Origin: Schizochytrium sp. CCTCC M209059 | Taxonomy: Eukaryota; Sar; Bigyra; Thraustochytrida; Thraustochytriidae | Assembly (NCBI GenBank): GCA_000818945.1 | Contig: KN805372.1 | Coordinates: 808,125-872,124, forward strand | Length of the DNA: 64,000 nt | Reading direction: 5' to 3' | Part shown: positions 1 to 8,128 of the stretch, piece by piece | Layout of the letters: each line of letters begins with the position of its first letter | Position numbering within the stretch: position 1 is the first letter of the stretch | Translations under genes and position numbers: made by a program | The notes under the pieces: model-generated | What the model saw: only the letters and a program-made list of their open reading frames with translations | The model's database searches: none | Told to the model about the DNA's origin: nothing

Positions 1-1
1 T

Positions 2-2575
2 GACGAGGAGGGCGGCGTCGCTGGCGCAGGCCGCCGCGGCGCGGTCCGGTTGCCAGGCCTCGAGCCGGGGAGTCTGCGCGCGCTGCACGGGTGCCGCGTG
101 CTTTGGGAAGACCCGGCCAAGGGGTCCGGCGCCAGCCGCAGCGAAGACGCGAGCTCCGAAGACCTCGCGCACGCGCTCAACGCGCTCAAGGAGGCCCGCA
201 TGGACGTCCAGCAGGCCCAGCGGCGCAAAGAGTCGGCCGAAGAGTCGCTCGTCAAGTCAATCGGGCTCCAGCCCAGCTCCAGCAGGCGCAACCTGCACGA
301 AAAGGATCAGGCGCAGGAAGCCCGCGACACCGCCGCCGCCGTTGCCGCCGTCCGCGAGGAGGGCCATGTCCAGCGCGTCAAACCCATGAAAGACGGCGAG
401 ACCGAGGACGCTAAAAAGCTCAGCAAAAAGGAGAAAAAAGAGGACGACTCGAGCTCCAAGTCTCGCGTGGCCGTCGTCGTCAATGGCGTCAAGACCGTGG
501 CTCTCAAGACGGGCGATATCACCCTGCAGTTCATCAAGAATCCGCTAATTGTGAAGAAATGGGCGAACGCCGGCTGGGTCGCTTTAAAGGACATGGCGCA
601 TCACACGTGGACCGGCTTCAAGCTTCTCGGCGTCGAGGTGCGCACCTCGTGGAGCCTGCTCACCAAGCGCCTGAACGGCCACCAGCTGACGCGGCGAGAG
701 CGGCGCCAGCTCGTGCGCACGACCGCTGATCTGGCGCGCGTCGGACCCTTTCTCTTCTTCATCCTCGTTCCCTTTATGGAGTTTCTTCTCCCCGTTGCGC
801 TTAAGTTGTTTCCCAACATGCTGCCCTCCACCTTTCAGGACAGCTACAAGCGCGAGGAGAACATGAAGCGCCAACTCAAGCTCCGTCTCGGGATTGCCGG
901 ATTCTTGCAGGAAATGGTGGTGGAGATGGAAGACAAGGTCAAGGCCCGCGTCAAAGAGGGCGAATCTCAGATCTCCGTTGACGACGTGCAGCACTTTATG
1001 GAGCGTGTGCGCATGGGCCGCGACATCGACGAGGCCACCGTACTCAAGGTGGCCAAGCTCTTTTCCGATGAATTGACGACGGACAACATGTCTCGCTCCC
1101 AGCTTGTCACCCTCTGCCGCTACATGGGTTTGGCCCCGTATGGTGGTGATCAGTTCCTCCGCTTTCAGCTCCGTAACAAGATCAACTCGCTCCGCGACGA
1201 CGACTCCTCCATCTTTTTCGAGGGCGTGGACTCGCTGAACCTGCTCGAGCTCAAGGCCGCGTGCGAGGATCGCGGCATGCGCGCCACGGGACTCACCATG
1301 CACCAGCTCCGCTCGCAGCTCAAGCGCTGGATTGACTTGAGCGTCAACAAGAACGTGCCTCTTTCCCTGCTCATTCTCTCGCGTGCCTTTACTCTGCAAC
1401 AGACGGACGAGTCACAGATCGAGCTCGCAATTAGTGAGGCGATCAGCCAAATGGACACGGACGTGCTTCAGGAGGCTCTGGTTGCCGGCGCGGAGAACCA
1501 CGAGCTCGCCGCCGATCGCGCCACCATTTCGCGCCTCAAACTTGAGGCTATTCAGGCCCAGAACGACCTCATCGAGATGGAGATCAAGGAGAAGTCGCGC
1601 AAACAGGCCTTTATTGAGCAGTTGCGCAAAAAGGCAGAGGAGGAGCTCGAGGCCGAACTTGACACCACGCGTCTCGAGACGGTCGCCATGGCCGCTGCCA
1701 ACGCGGCGACACGCGATGAAATCGCCACCCCTGAACAGGCCGCGGCTTCGGCCCTTGCTGCTCTGCGCAAGCACGAAGAGGCTTCCAAGGCTGCCGGCGA
1801 AGGAGACCTCGCACCGGACCAGGATCGTCTTGCCAAGCCTCTTCACGTCGAGGATGGCGTCGAGGACGAGGCCAAGACCAAGTCAGCCGCGGCGTTGCAG
1901 CAGGCTGATCGCGCCGCCATGCATGCCGTGAACGTAGAAGGCGATGCGAAATCCAAGAAGAAGTCCAAGAAGTCCAAGGACGATGCCGATGGCTCCGCGG
2001 ATGAGGACGCCATGCGCAAGGAAGCTACGGACGAAATGATGGAAGAGGAAGCACGCAAGGTTTTTGAGAGCACCTTGGAGTCTATCAAGGTTCTTGCAGC
2101 GGACTCGCCCGTCGCAGAGGAGCGTAACACTCTCGAAGAAATTCTGGAGAGGCAAGAGGAAATGGAGGCAGCAAAGGCGGTCTATTCGGGCCGCATTGTC
2201 GAGTCCGAAGAGGGTGTTGGCGTGGCTGGCGAAAAGGCCAAACCAGAGAAGCGCTCCCGCTCCATGCTCAAGAACAAGCTGCGCAGTATGCTCGAGCGAC
2301 TGGAAGCGGATGTCCAGGAGACGGGCGAGCGCATCGGCGACAAGCTTTCAGTGCTGGATCTTGACCGAGATGGCAAGATCAGTAGCTGGGAGATTCGCAA
2401 AGCCATCGGAGATGTTCTCCGCAAGAAGGAAGGCGAGTTCTCGGAGGAACGTCTCGGCGAGCTCATCTCGCGCATCGACAAGGATGACGATGGCGTCATC
2501 AGTATCAAGGAGCTTCAAGAGTTCCTTGACAACCTCAAGCACGAGCGAAGGCGCTCTGATGGCGAGCACGAGTAG
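2..2575 (+). CDS. LETM1: LETM1-type mitochondrial inner-membrane protein, 5' partial
   Basis: The frame is open to the left edge and has no credible ATG nearby, so the true start and mitochondrial presequence lie outside the window. Numbering codons from base 2, the LETM1 core begins near residue 180. It contains the family signature RRERRQLVRTTADL (about 231-244), followed directly by the single membrane helix (about 247-272) ending LLPVALKLFPNMLPSTF, which is nearly invariant in LETM1. Helical ribosome-binding-like segments follow to about 480, then a long charged coiled coil. Two intact EF-hand loops close the protein: DLDRDGKISSWE (786-797) and DKDDDGVISIKE (826-837). LETM1 proteins act in the mitochondrial inner membrane in K+/H+ or Ca2+/H+ exchange and in volume control. 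Two canonical EF-hands are more than some homologues carry. Family assignment is very secure; the N-terminus is missing. Confidence 0.95.
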   Translation, partial: DEEGGVAGAGRRGAVRLPGLEPGSLRALHGCRVLWEDPAKGSGASRSEDASSEDLAHALNALKEARMDVQQAQRRKESAEESLVKSIGLQPSSSRRNLHEKDQAQEARDTAAAVAAVREEGHVQRVKPMKDGETEDAKKLSKKEKKEDDSSSKSRVAVVVNGVKTVALKTGDITLQFIKNPLIVKKWANAGWVALKDMAHHTWTGFKLLGVEVRTSWSLLTKRLNGHQLTRRERRQLVRTTADLARVGPFLFFILVPFMEFLLPVALKLFPNMLPSTFQDSYKREENMKRQLKLRLGIAGFLQEMVVEMEDKVKARVKEGESQISVDDVQHFMERVRMGRDIDEATVLKVAKLFSDELTTDNMSRSQLVTLCRYMGLAPYGGDQFLRFQLRNKINSLRDDDSSIFFEGVDSLNLLELKAACEDRGMRATGLTMHQLRSQLKRWIDLSVNKNVPLSLLILSRAFTLQQTDESQIELAISEAISQMDTDVLQEALVAGAENHELAADRATISRLKLEAIQAQNDLIEMEIKEKSRKQAFIEQLRKKAEEELEAELDTTRLETVAMAAANAATRDEIATPEQAAASALAALRKHEEASKAAGEGDLAPDQDRLAKPLHVEDGVEDEAKTKSAAALQQADRAAMHAVNVEGDAKSKKKSKKSKDDADGSADEDAMRKEATDEMMEEEARKVFESTLESIKVLAADSPVAEERNTLEEILERQEEMEAAKAVYSGRIVESEEGVGVAGEKAKPEKRSRSMLKNKLRSMLERLEADVQETGERIGDKLSVLDLDRDGKISSWEIRKAIGDVLRKKEGEFSEERLGELISRIDKDDDGVISIKELQEFLDNLKHERRRSDGEHE

Positions 2576-3104
2576 TGTCAACATGTTTTGCCGTACCCTG
2601 ATGATAGAAGTATACTCCACCCCCCCCAAACCCCTCTTTTTTCTTTTCTCTACATCTTGAAAACAAAAACAAACAAACAAACAACAACGACATAATAATG
2701 CAGAACGAAAAGACAGAAACATGCATTTGTCCATCCATTCAGAAAAGAGAGAGAGAGAGAGAGTCAAGATAAAACGCCCAATCGTTTTCTGCTTGGTCTT
2801 GCTCGCTTGTATTACGCAAGTTTCATGTGCAAAAATGAGGAAGAAATACGTTTTTTCTTCATTACGTAATTAGGTTCTGAAACATATAGTCTCACGTTCA
2901 TGAGCAACGGATGAACGAACACCCCAAATGGTTCTCGTATCGAGCTTTCTGCCCCATTAAATCCTAATCAAGGCGAGCACGAACAGGCATCAATTTGAAT
3001 CCAACGCGTCGGCGAACTTCCATCTTTTCCAGCCCTCGCCTTTCCGCCTTCCCGCCTTCCCTTAGTTAGTCTATTAAAAAAACAACAACAATAGCATCCT
3101 CCAC
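2576..3104. other. Intergenic, tail-to-tail
   Basis: This AT-richer stretch separates the 3' ends of the LETM1 gene and the membrane-protein gene on the minus strand. It holds an AAACAAAC run near 2665-2685 and a short GA repeat near 2748-2762, which fits 3' untranslated sequence. I see no coding signal. Confidence 0.6.
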
Positions 3105-3716
3105 CTAAACGTAGTGCTGGCCATCTCTTGCGTTGATGCACTGCGCAATCTCGGACGCTGAGTTGGTAAGACGGTCGCACTCAACCTTGTACTCTTGTTT
3201 GCGTCCGCTCAAATCCGTGTAGACAATGATGAGCAGGTTTTCTGATTCGCGGGCAATCGCTTCGGATACAGTGCCACTGTCGAATTCCATTTCCACTTTT
3301 CGGAAAAGATCATTGAAGCGCACAACTACGTCGCCCGTTGAAAAGACAAAGACACCCTCAAGCCACAAACCGCGATCCACCATCTCCTCATACATGCGAA
3401 AGTCTAAGGTGTTCCATCGCCAAACTACAAAGACGAGAGCACCATCAAAAAGGACCAAGAGAATTAAAAAGACGGTCGCAACCGTGCTACTCTGTTCGCT
3501 CCCATTTGCGGCAAAAATCACCACGAGCAGCGAGATGATGTTGTACACCGCAGATCCAGCGAGAAGTTTCCAGGTTCGCTGCTGCAAGTGGAATTTTGAA
3601 GGGAAGATTTTGGTGCCGCCAGGGAATAGGCCGGATGGAGTCATATCCAGGAGCGTCGAAAGGCTGTTGTTCTCCGTGACGCGGTCCGCATCTTCCTCGT
3701 AGTCGAACTCAAGCAT
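3105..3716 (-). CDS. Two-TM membrane protein with PH-like cytosolic tail, unknown function
   Basis: 203 residues from the ATG at 3716. The frame stays open upstream, but that extension is only translated tandem repeat (KQAS and WLSL units), so I exclude it. An acidic N-terminus precedes two hydrophobic segments (roughly 50-72 and 80-100). A soluble C-terminal half then begins RGLWLEGVFVF and shows alternating strand-like hydrophobicity and a final helix. This resembles a PH/GRAM-like fold attached to a hairpin of membrane helices, but the fold is my inference and I do not recognise the family. There is no signal peptide. The start lies 65 bp from a long tetranucleotide array that occupies the promoter region. 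Confidence 0.75.
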   Translation of the reverse strand: MLEFDYEEDADRVTENNSLSTLLDMTPSGLFPGGTKIFPSKFHLQQRTWKLLAGSAVYNIISLLVVIFAANGSEQSSTVATVFLILLVLFDGALVFVVWRWNTLDFRMYEEMVDRGLWLEGVFVFSTGDVVVRFNDLFRKVEMEFDSGTVSEAIARESENLLIIVYTDLSGRKQEYKVECDRLTNSASEIAQCINARDGQHYV

Positions 3717-3780
3717 TGTGGCTTTTTGGTGCAAGGCCTCGAGTTCTGAATGGCAAGCGAGCGATTTGGGTCGACTGCGC

Positions 3781-3840
<60 letters not shown>
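3781..3840. repeat. (GCTT)15 tetranucleotide array
   Basis: Fifteen uninterrupted GCTT units lie just upstream of the minus-strand gene that starts at 3716. The same tetranucleotide, or its complement CAAG, recurs near 15150, 32700, 35090 and 50340. Confidence 0.97.
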
Positions 3841-3841
<1 letters not shown>

Positions 3842-3843
3842 GC

Positions 3844-3920
3844 CACAAGCTAAGCCACAAGCTAAGCCACAAGCTAAGCCACAAGCGAAGCCACAAGCTA
3901 AGCCAAGCTAAGCTAAGCTA
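3844..3920. repeat. 12-bp tandem repeat, about five copies
   Basis: Units of CACAAGCTAAGC occur five times, with one T-to-G variant in the fourth, and then decay into AAGCT repeats. The array directly abuts the (GCTT)15 tract. Both could have grown from the shared AGCTT/AAGCT core. Confidence 0.93.
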
Positions 3921-4622
3921 ATCAAGGCAAAGGACCTACGGGGCCGCAAGCCAAAAGACGCAGACCAGGCGAGCCGCGCTCTGTACGAGAGCGTCCTTGC
4001 TGGTCCAGGTTCGTACTCCACGTTGCAGCCAGCCTAGAAATCGTACCAATGGACGGATAGATTAATTGATCCACGAGCGCCAGGGCGCAAGGACCGGCCA
4101 GATGCGGCGGCGGCGGGCGGCGGCGGTGGGCGACGGCGGTGGGCGCCAAAGGCTAAGCCCCGCGCTCGCGCTCGGAGGAGCTTGGTTTGCGCGCCGACCT
4201 TCACAAGAGCCTGGCCGCCGGCCCAAGCCGAACAATAGGTCCTATTTGTGGTTAGTTTAGGTCTCTTTAAGTTTTCGGTATCGCGGCATGAGAGAACGAA
4301 GTCGTACGAAAAGCACATCAAGCTGTTGCTGCTTGATGATCTCCTTTCGTATGCCTCTGGCTCATGTATAGGTAGGCGAGAAAGAAAGCATCATCCAAAT
4401 ACATCGAAGAAGTGAGAGTGAGAAGAAAAGAAAGTGAGTGAAACAAGACGAAGAGAGTCATCAAGAGCTTGATTCTTGTCACCTTTGTCTAAATGAGTCG
4501 CTGAGAAGTTTCATCGTTTGCTACCGTTGTGTTTTTGCAAGTATACGTATAATTTAACACAACGTTTGTGAGGATCGAATCCGCCCTCAGCAAAGCTGAC
4601 CGTGACGCGAGCAGCTTCCCAG
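3921..4622. other. Noncoding region
   Basis: A GC-rich stretch with a GGC/GGT-type triplet-like run at 4100-4145 is followed by AT-richer sequence with GA-rich tracts at 4375-4460. The short open frames here have no protein-like features. I found no tRNA: the sequence near 4570 resembles a B box but cannot form a T arm. Confidence 0.5.
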
Positions 4623-4904
4623 CTATGCTTTGCCATAGGGATGAAATTCCTTCTTGCCAACAGGATTCGCTAAGAGCGCGCCCATCTCAAGCTCGCTTCG
4701 TAGGCCACCGAGCCGATCACTCGTCAGAGCATTGACGGGATTTGCGCCGAGGCCCGCCGTCCCGCTCGCGAGACGTGGTTTCCCGTCCTGGAGCCACCCA
4801 AATCCGCAATTTTCACAGCAGCGTCGCTGGCTTTCACAGGATCCGGGTCGACCCTTGCAAGGGTCCCGCGAAGAAGATGCGCGGAACATGGTACGGACCG
4901 ACAT
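4623..4904 (-). CDS. Possible small protein with presequence-like N-terminus
   Basis: A 93-codon frame starts at the ATG at 4904, 120 bp from and divergent to the mitochondrial carrier gene. Its N-terminus (MSVRTMFRASSSRDP) is basic and Ser-rich like a mitochondrial presequence, and the tail ends EFHPYGKA. I recognise no family. The plus strand over the same bases also shows presequence-like stretches in two frames, so chance is a real alternative. Transcript evidence would decide. Confidence 0.25.
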   Translation of the reverse strand: MSVRTMFRASSSRDPCKGRPGSCESQRRCCENCGFGWLQDGKPRLASGTAGLGANPVNALTSDRLGGLRSELEMGALLANPVGKKEFHPYGKA

Positions 4905-4954
4905 GGGCCGCCTTTGCTCTAATAGCAATCACCAAACAAACATCTTGTGCGCGT

Positions 4955-4985
4955 GCACGTATCGCATCGCATCGCATCGCGCATC
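4955..4985. repeat. (ATCGC)n pentanucleotide run
   Basis: Five or so near-perfect GCATC units lie in the presumed 5' leader or promoter of the carrier gene that starts at 5025. Confidence 0.8.
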
Positions 4986-5024
4986 GTGGAGAGGACTTGC
5001 ATCGCGAGAGAGATCGGAGGCGCG

Positions 5025-6445
5025 ATGGGCGGCACGGAGGGCCCCGGGTTCTGGGAGAACCTGGCCAAGAACGCGATCGCGGGCGGTGGCGCAGGTACGT
5101 CTCCTCGCGCGCGTCAGTCGGTGCGGCGGCACCCCAGACTTGGTGACGCACATCACGAGCGAAGATGTGCATACGGGGAGAGAGAGAGAGAGAGAGGGAC
5201 GAGAAAAGGGGGCGGGCTGGCGAGCCGAGAGAGGACTGAGCGAGGGAGGAGTGAAGGGCGGGTGTACGAGTGCAGCGAGGCAAGGCGAGGAGCTTGGACG
5301 ATAGAATGAGACGCGGAGTTCGGCTGTGGCTGACAGATTGCTTTATTTGTTCGACTGACTGACTCTCTGAACCCATGCAATCAATACATGCATGATGTCT
5401 GCCGCGTTGCCATGTTGCAGGCGTCACGGAGATCTTGGTCATGTACCCGACGGACGTGCTTAAAACCAGAGCGCAGCTGGCCACCACCTCGTCCTCGATG
5501 CTAACGGTAGGACGGCAGATCATGGAAAAGCAAGGCATTGCAGGTTTTTACCGTGGGATCATTCCGCCCGTTCGTACGTTTACACAGATTTCGTGCATCA
5601 TGGCATTATCTGCACATCGTTGACCTTTCTCCTGACACAAAACATGGTGCGCAATGATGGTCAGTCGGCGAGGCGCCAAAGCGTGCATGGAAGTTTGCCG
5701 CCAATGACTTCTTCAAGGAGCAATTCCAGAGCCGCCACCCCGAAGGCAAAGTGACGTCCCAGGCGGCGGCTGCCGCCGGAGCCCTTGCTGGTATGAGCGA
5801 GGCTGTTGTGAACTGCCCCGTTGAGACGGTCAAGGTGGCGATGCAGTCTCCAGACAATGTGGGTCGTTTTAATAGCACGCTTGAGTGTTTCATGGGCATT
5901 CTTCGCGAGGAGGGGCCTCTTAAGCTATACAAGGGCTTTGAGCCGCAGGTCATTCGCAATGGACTTTGGAATGGAGCTTACTTTGGTACCGTCGGTCTCG
6001 TGGGGAATCACTTCAAGGTTGCAGATGATGCGCCAAAGTCCGAAAAGCTTTTTAACAAATTCTGCGCCGGTGTAGTGGGTTCGTGCGTGGGTACAACGCT
6101 GAACACACCATTGTAAGTTACTGACTTGCTTGCTCGATCTCAACGCAGGACAAAGTCACATTCGCGTATTGGTTCGTGTCGAAAGCTGACGAGGCCTTAC
6201 TATCTGCGATATCTACCAGCGATGTCATCAAGAGCCGCATGCAGAACCAGATCACCCGACCTGGGGTTCCCGACAAGTACCGGAACTCCTTTCAGAGTCT
6301 CGCGCTCATTGTCAATGAGGAAGGTGTCTCTGCGGCCTGGCGAGGCCTCGGGGCGCGTCTTCTCCGCCTTGGCCCCGGAGGCGGCATCATGATTGTCATG
6401 TACTCGGCTATTATGGACTTGATTTCTCCTGAAGGCAGCGCGTAA
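5025..6445 (+). CDS. Mitochondrial carrier, 2-oxodicarboxylate (SLC25A21/ODC) type, 4 exons
   Basis: Joining exons 5025-5094, 5421-5573, 5665-6112 and 6220-6445 gives 897 bases in frame, 298 residues, the usual carrier length. All three introns (326, 91 and 107 bp) begin GTACGT or GTAAGT and end AG. The protein has three carrier repeats with signature motifs: MYPTDVLKTR in the first, CPVETVKVAMQ in the second and FDVIKSRMQ in the third; the last is rebuilt across intron 3. Substrate-region motifs such as GEAPKRAWKF, RNGLWNGAYFG and RLGPGGGIMIVMY match the oxodicarboxylate carriers, which exchange 2-oxoadipate and 2-oxoglutarate across the inner membrane in lysine breakdown. The start at 5025 is the only ATG that reads into the first AGG.AG carrier segment. 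Carrier identity is very secure; substrate assignment is by family resemblance. Confidence 0.88.
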
Positions 6446-6853
6446 TGTTGCAAAGCATGCAAATGCCCTTCAAGTGTGCCCTCTTCGCTAGCCGACGCGC
6501 GGACGATCGCACTAGGGGCCCCGTTCGAGTTAGATAACTATGAATAGTTGATTGATTGATCTGCATTTGCATTTGCCTTGAATTGACTTTATTCGGAAGG
6601 CAGGGTTGAGAGGAGAAGGTAAGGAGAAAATGCTTTGATGATTGTCTTCCAACCGTTCATTTCATCAATTCGTGTGTGTGTTTGTTTGTTTGCTCGTTTG
6701 TTTGCTTGTTCGTTTGTTTGCTTGTTTATTGACTCGTTCGTTGGTTGGTGGGTTGGTTGGTTGGTTGGTTGTTCGGTCGGTTGGTTGATTGGTTGTATGG
6801 TCGGTGAGCCCATTCGTGCGTCCGTCCTGCAGACAGTCAGTCTAGTCAATAGG
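6446..6853. other. Intergenic with degenerate (GTTT/GGTT)n tract
   Basis: This spacer between two converging genes carries a long G+T-rich strand at about 6668-6800, with GTTT units changing to GGTT and then to diverged units. It could be a decayed microsatellite in the 3' untranslated region. No gene is seen. Confidence 0.75.
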
Positions 6854-7618
6854 TCACCGTGACTTGGAGCTCAGGAGGGTCCTCATTGCGGACAGAAGCT
6901 CGACGTTCTCGATAGCCTCATGCATGGGCCCAAATTGAGCGGGAATGATGTTGGGTTTGTAATGATCAAATCGGGTAGGAATCGCGTGGCAGGGGAATCG
7001 GGTGCCGAGACCCAAAGCCTCCTCAACTTGGCGATAAATAGGCGCATCCGGGTCTAGCTTGCAAGGAATGAACATTGCCCGCACAAAGATCAGTGATCTC
7101 GATTTATGGAGACGTGCCACCCCGACACGAAGTGCAAAGTCTCCCACGACGTAGTCAAAGCCTTCGAAAACGAAGTCCTTGCTGGCCGAATAGTCGCCGT
7201 AGAAGCTCAACAAACTAATATTTGAGGTCGTTTGAACAATGGTGTACTCATTTTCTGGCGCCGGATAGCGCTGGATGTTCTTGTTGGGATCTTGGATGAA
7301 TCCAGGTTTCTGCTTTCGCTGACTCGCTTTGAGAAAGAGCAGGACCATTTGCCCCGGATATTGGGCACGGTTCTCTGACCTGAACAGATGGGACGTGATA
7401 TCATGCTTGGGTTTCCCCTGCTGTTGCAGCTGCTGCTGTATTTGCTGCCGCTGCTGCTGCTGCTGCGGCGAGAGGTGCAGCATACCGAGGTCCACGCGCC
7501 ACTTGCTCGGCTCCACCTCGGGGCTCTCGGGCAGCTTGCCCGTGTCCAACTTGCGAATCTCCTTGCGCAGCGTGTCGAGATCCTGCTGCTCAGAGCGCGT
7601 CTCCCAGTACCAGTGCAT
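6854..7618 (-). CDS. MED20: Mediator subunit 20-like (TBP-related fold) protein
   Basis: 254 residues from the ATG at 7618. After a charged N-terminus comes a Gln tract (about residues 51-66, coded by the CTG-rich stretch at 7420-7470). The rest is a globular domain with alternating strands. The segment VVGDFALRVGVARLH followed by FVRAMFIPCK resembles MED20, where a 'GDFxLRxG' strand precedes a 'VEYxP' strand. MED20 pairs with MED18 in the Mediator head and contacts the RNA polymerase II machinery in the nucleus. The resemblance is in pattern rather than high identity. A structure-based comparison with MED18/MED20 would settle it. It is divergent from the RabGDI gene across 510 bp. Confidence 0.52.
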   Translation of the reverse strand: MHWYWETRSEQQDLDTLRKEIRKLDTGKLPESPEVEPSKWRVDLGMLHLSPQQQQQRQQIQQQLQQQGKPKHDITSHLFRSENRAQYPGQMVLLFLKASQRKQKPGFIQDPNKNIQRYPAPENEYTIVQTTSNISLLSFYGDYSASKDFVFEGFDYVVGDFALRVGVARLHKSRSLIFVRAMFIPCKLDPDAPIYRQVEEALGLGTRFPCHAIPTRFDHYKPNIIPAQFGPMHEAIENVELLSAMRTLLSSKSR

Positions 7619-8128
7619 CCTGGCCGGCCGGCCTTCCCGCCGTGGCTTCGCCGCGTCCCGCGCCTCGTCCCCCGCGCGTGCGCACCCTCCGAGTGGGTTT
7701 CCCTTGTTATCCTTTTGCTGTCATCATCCAACTTGAAGTCTTGCCATCGGGATCACCAGAAAAGAGGTTTAGCTTCGGGCAAACTGGCAACCCGACTTCG
7801 GGGTCCAACCGCTCCTCTCGGGTAAACCTTCGAAAGGAATAAAGCCGGGAAAAGGAGTCGACGCGGCTCCAGTGGCGGGAAAAGGGGAGGCGCAAAGATA
7901 TCGGCGTTAAGGGAGCCTGGATTTTTCGCGCTCGTTGCGCTCGACTCTGGCCTTCATATCGAAACCGGAGAAGCCCAGGCAGAAGCAGAACCACGCTGGA
8001 GGCCTCGAGGACGCCCTTCGCAAGCGTCGCCGCCCCGACCGTCCGAGCCGCGCCCCGCCCCCGCTCGCGCGGCGTGCTCGCGAAAGAGGAAAAGAGACCA
8101 AAAAGGAGGGAGCAAGGAGAAACCGAGG
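7619..8128. promoter_or_regulatory. Intergenic region between divergent genes (MED20-like and RabGDI)
   Basis: About 510 bp separate two divergent ATGs, so both promoters must lie here or within the genes. No TATA-like element stands out. The right half is purine- and GC-rich, consistent with a 5' leader. Confidence 0.45.

Noticed and set aside
3717..3896. Upstream extension of the two-TM protein with KQAS and WLSL repeats
   Set aside because: It is the translated 12-bp and GCTT arrays; the ATG at 3716 is a better start.
4555..4600. tRNA-like B box (GGATCGAATCC)
   Set aside because: The flanks cannot form the 5-bp T stem, and no A box or acceptor stem fits.
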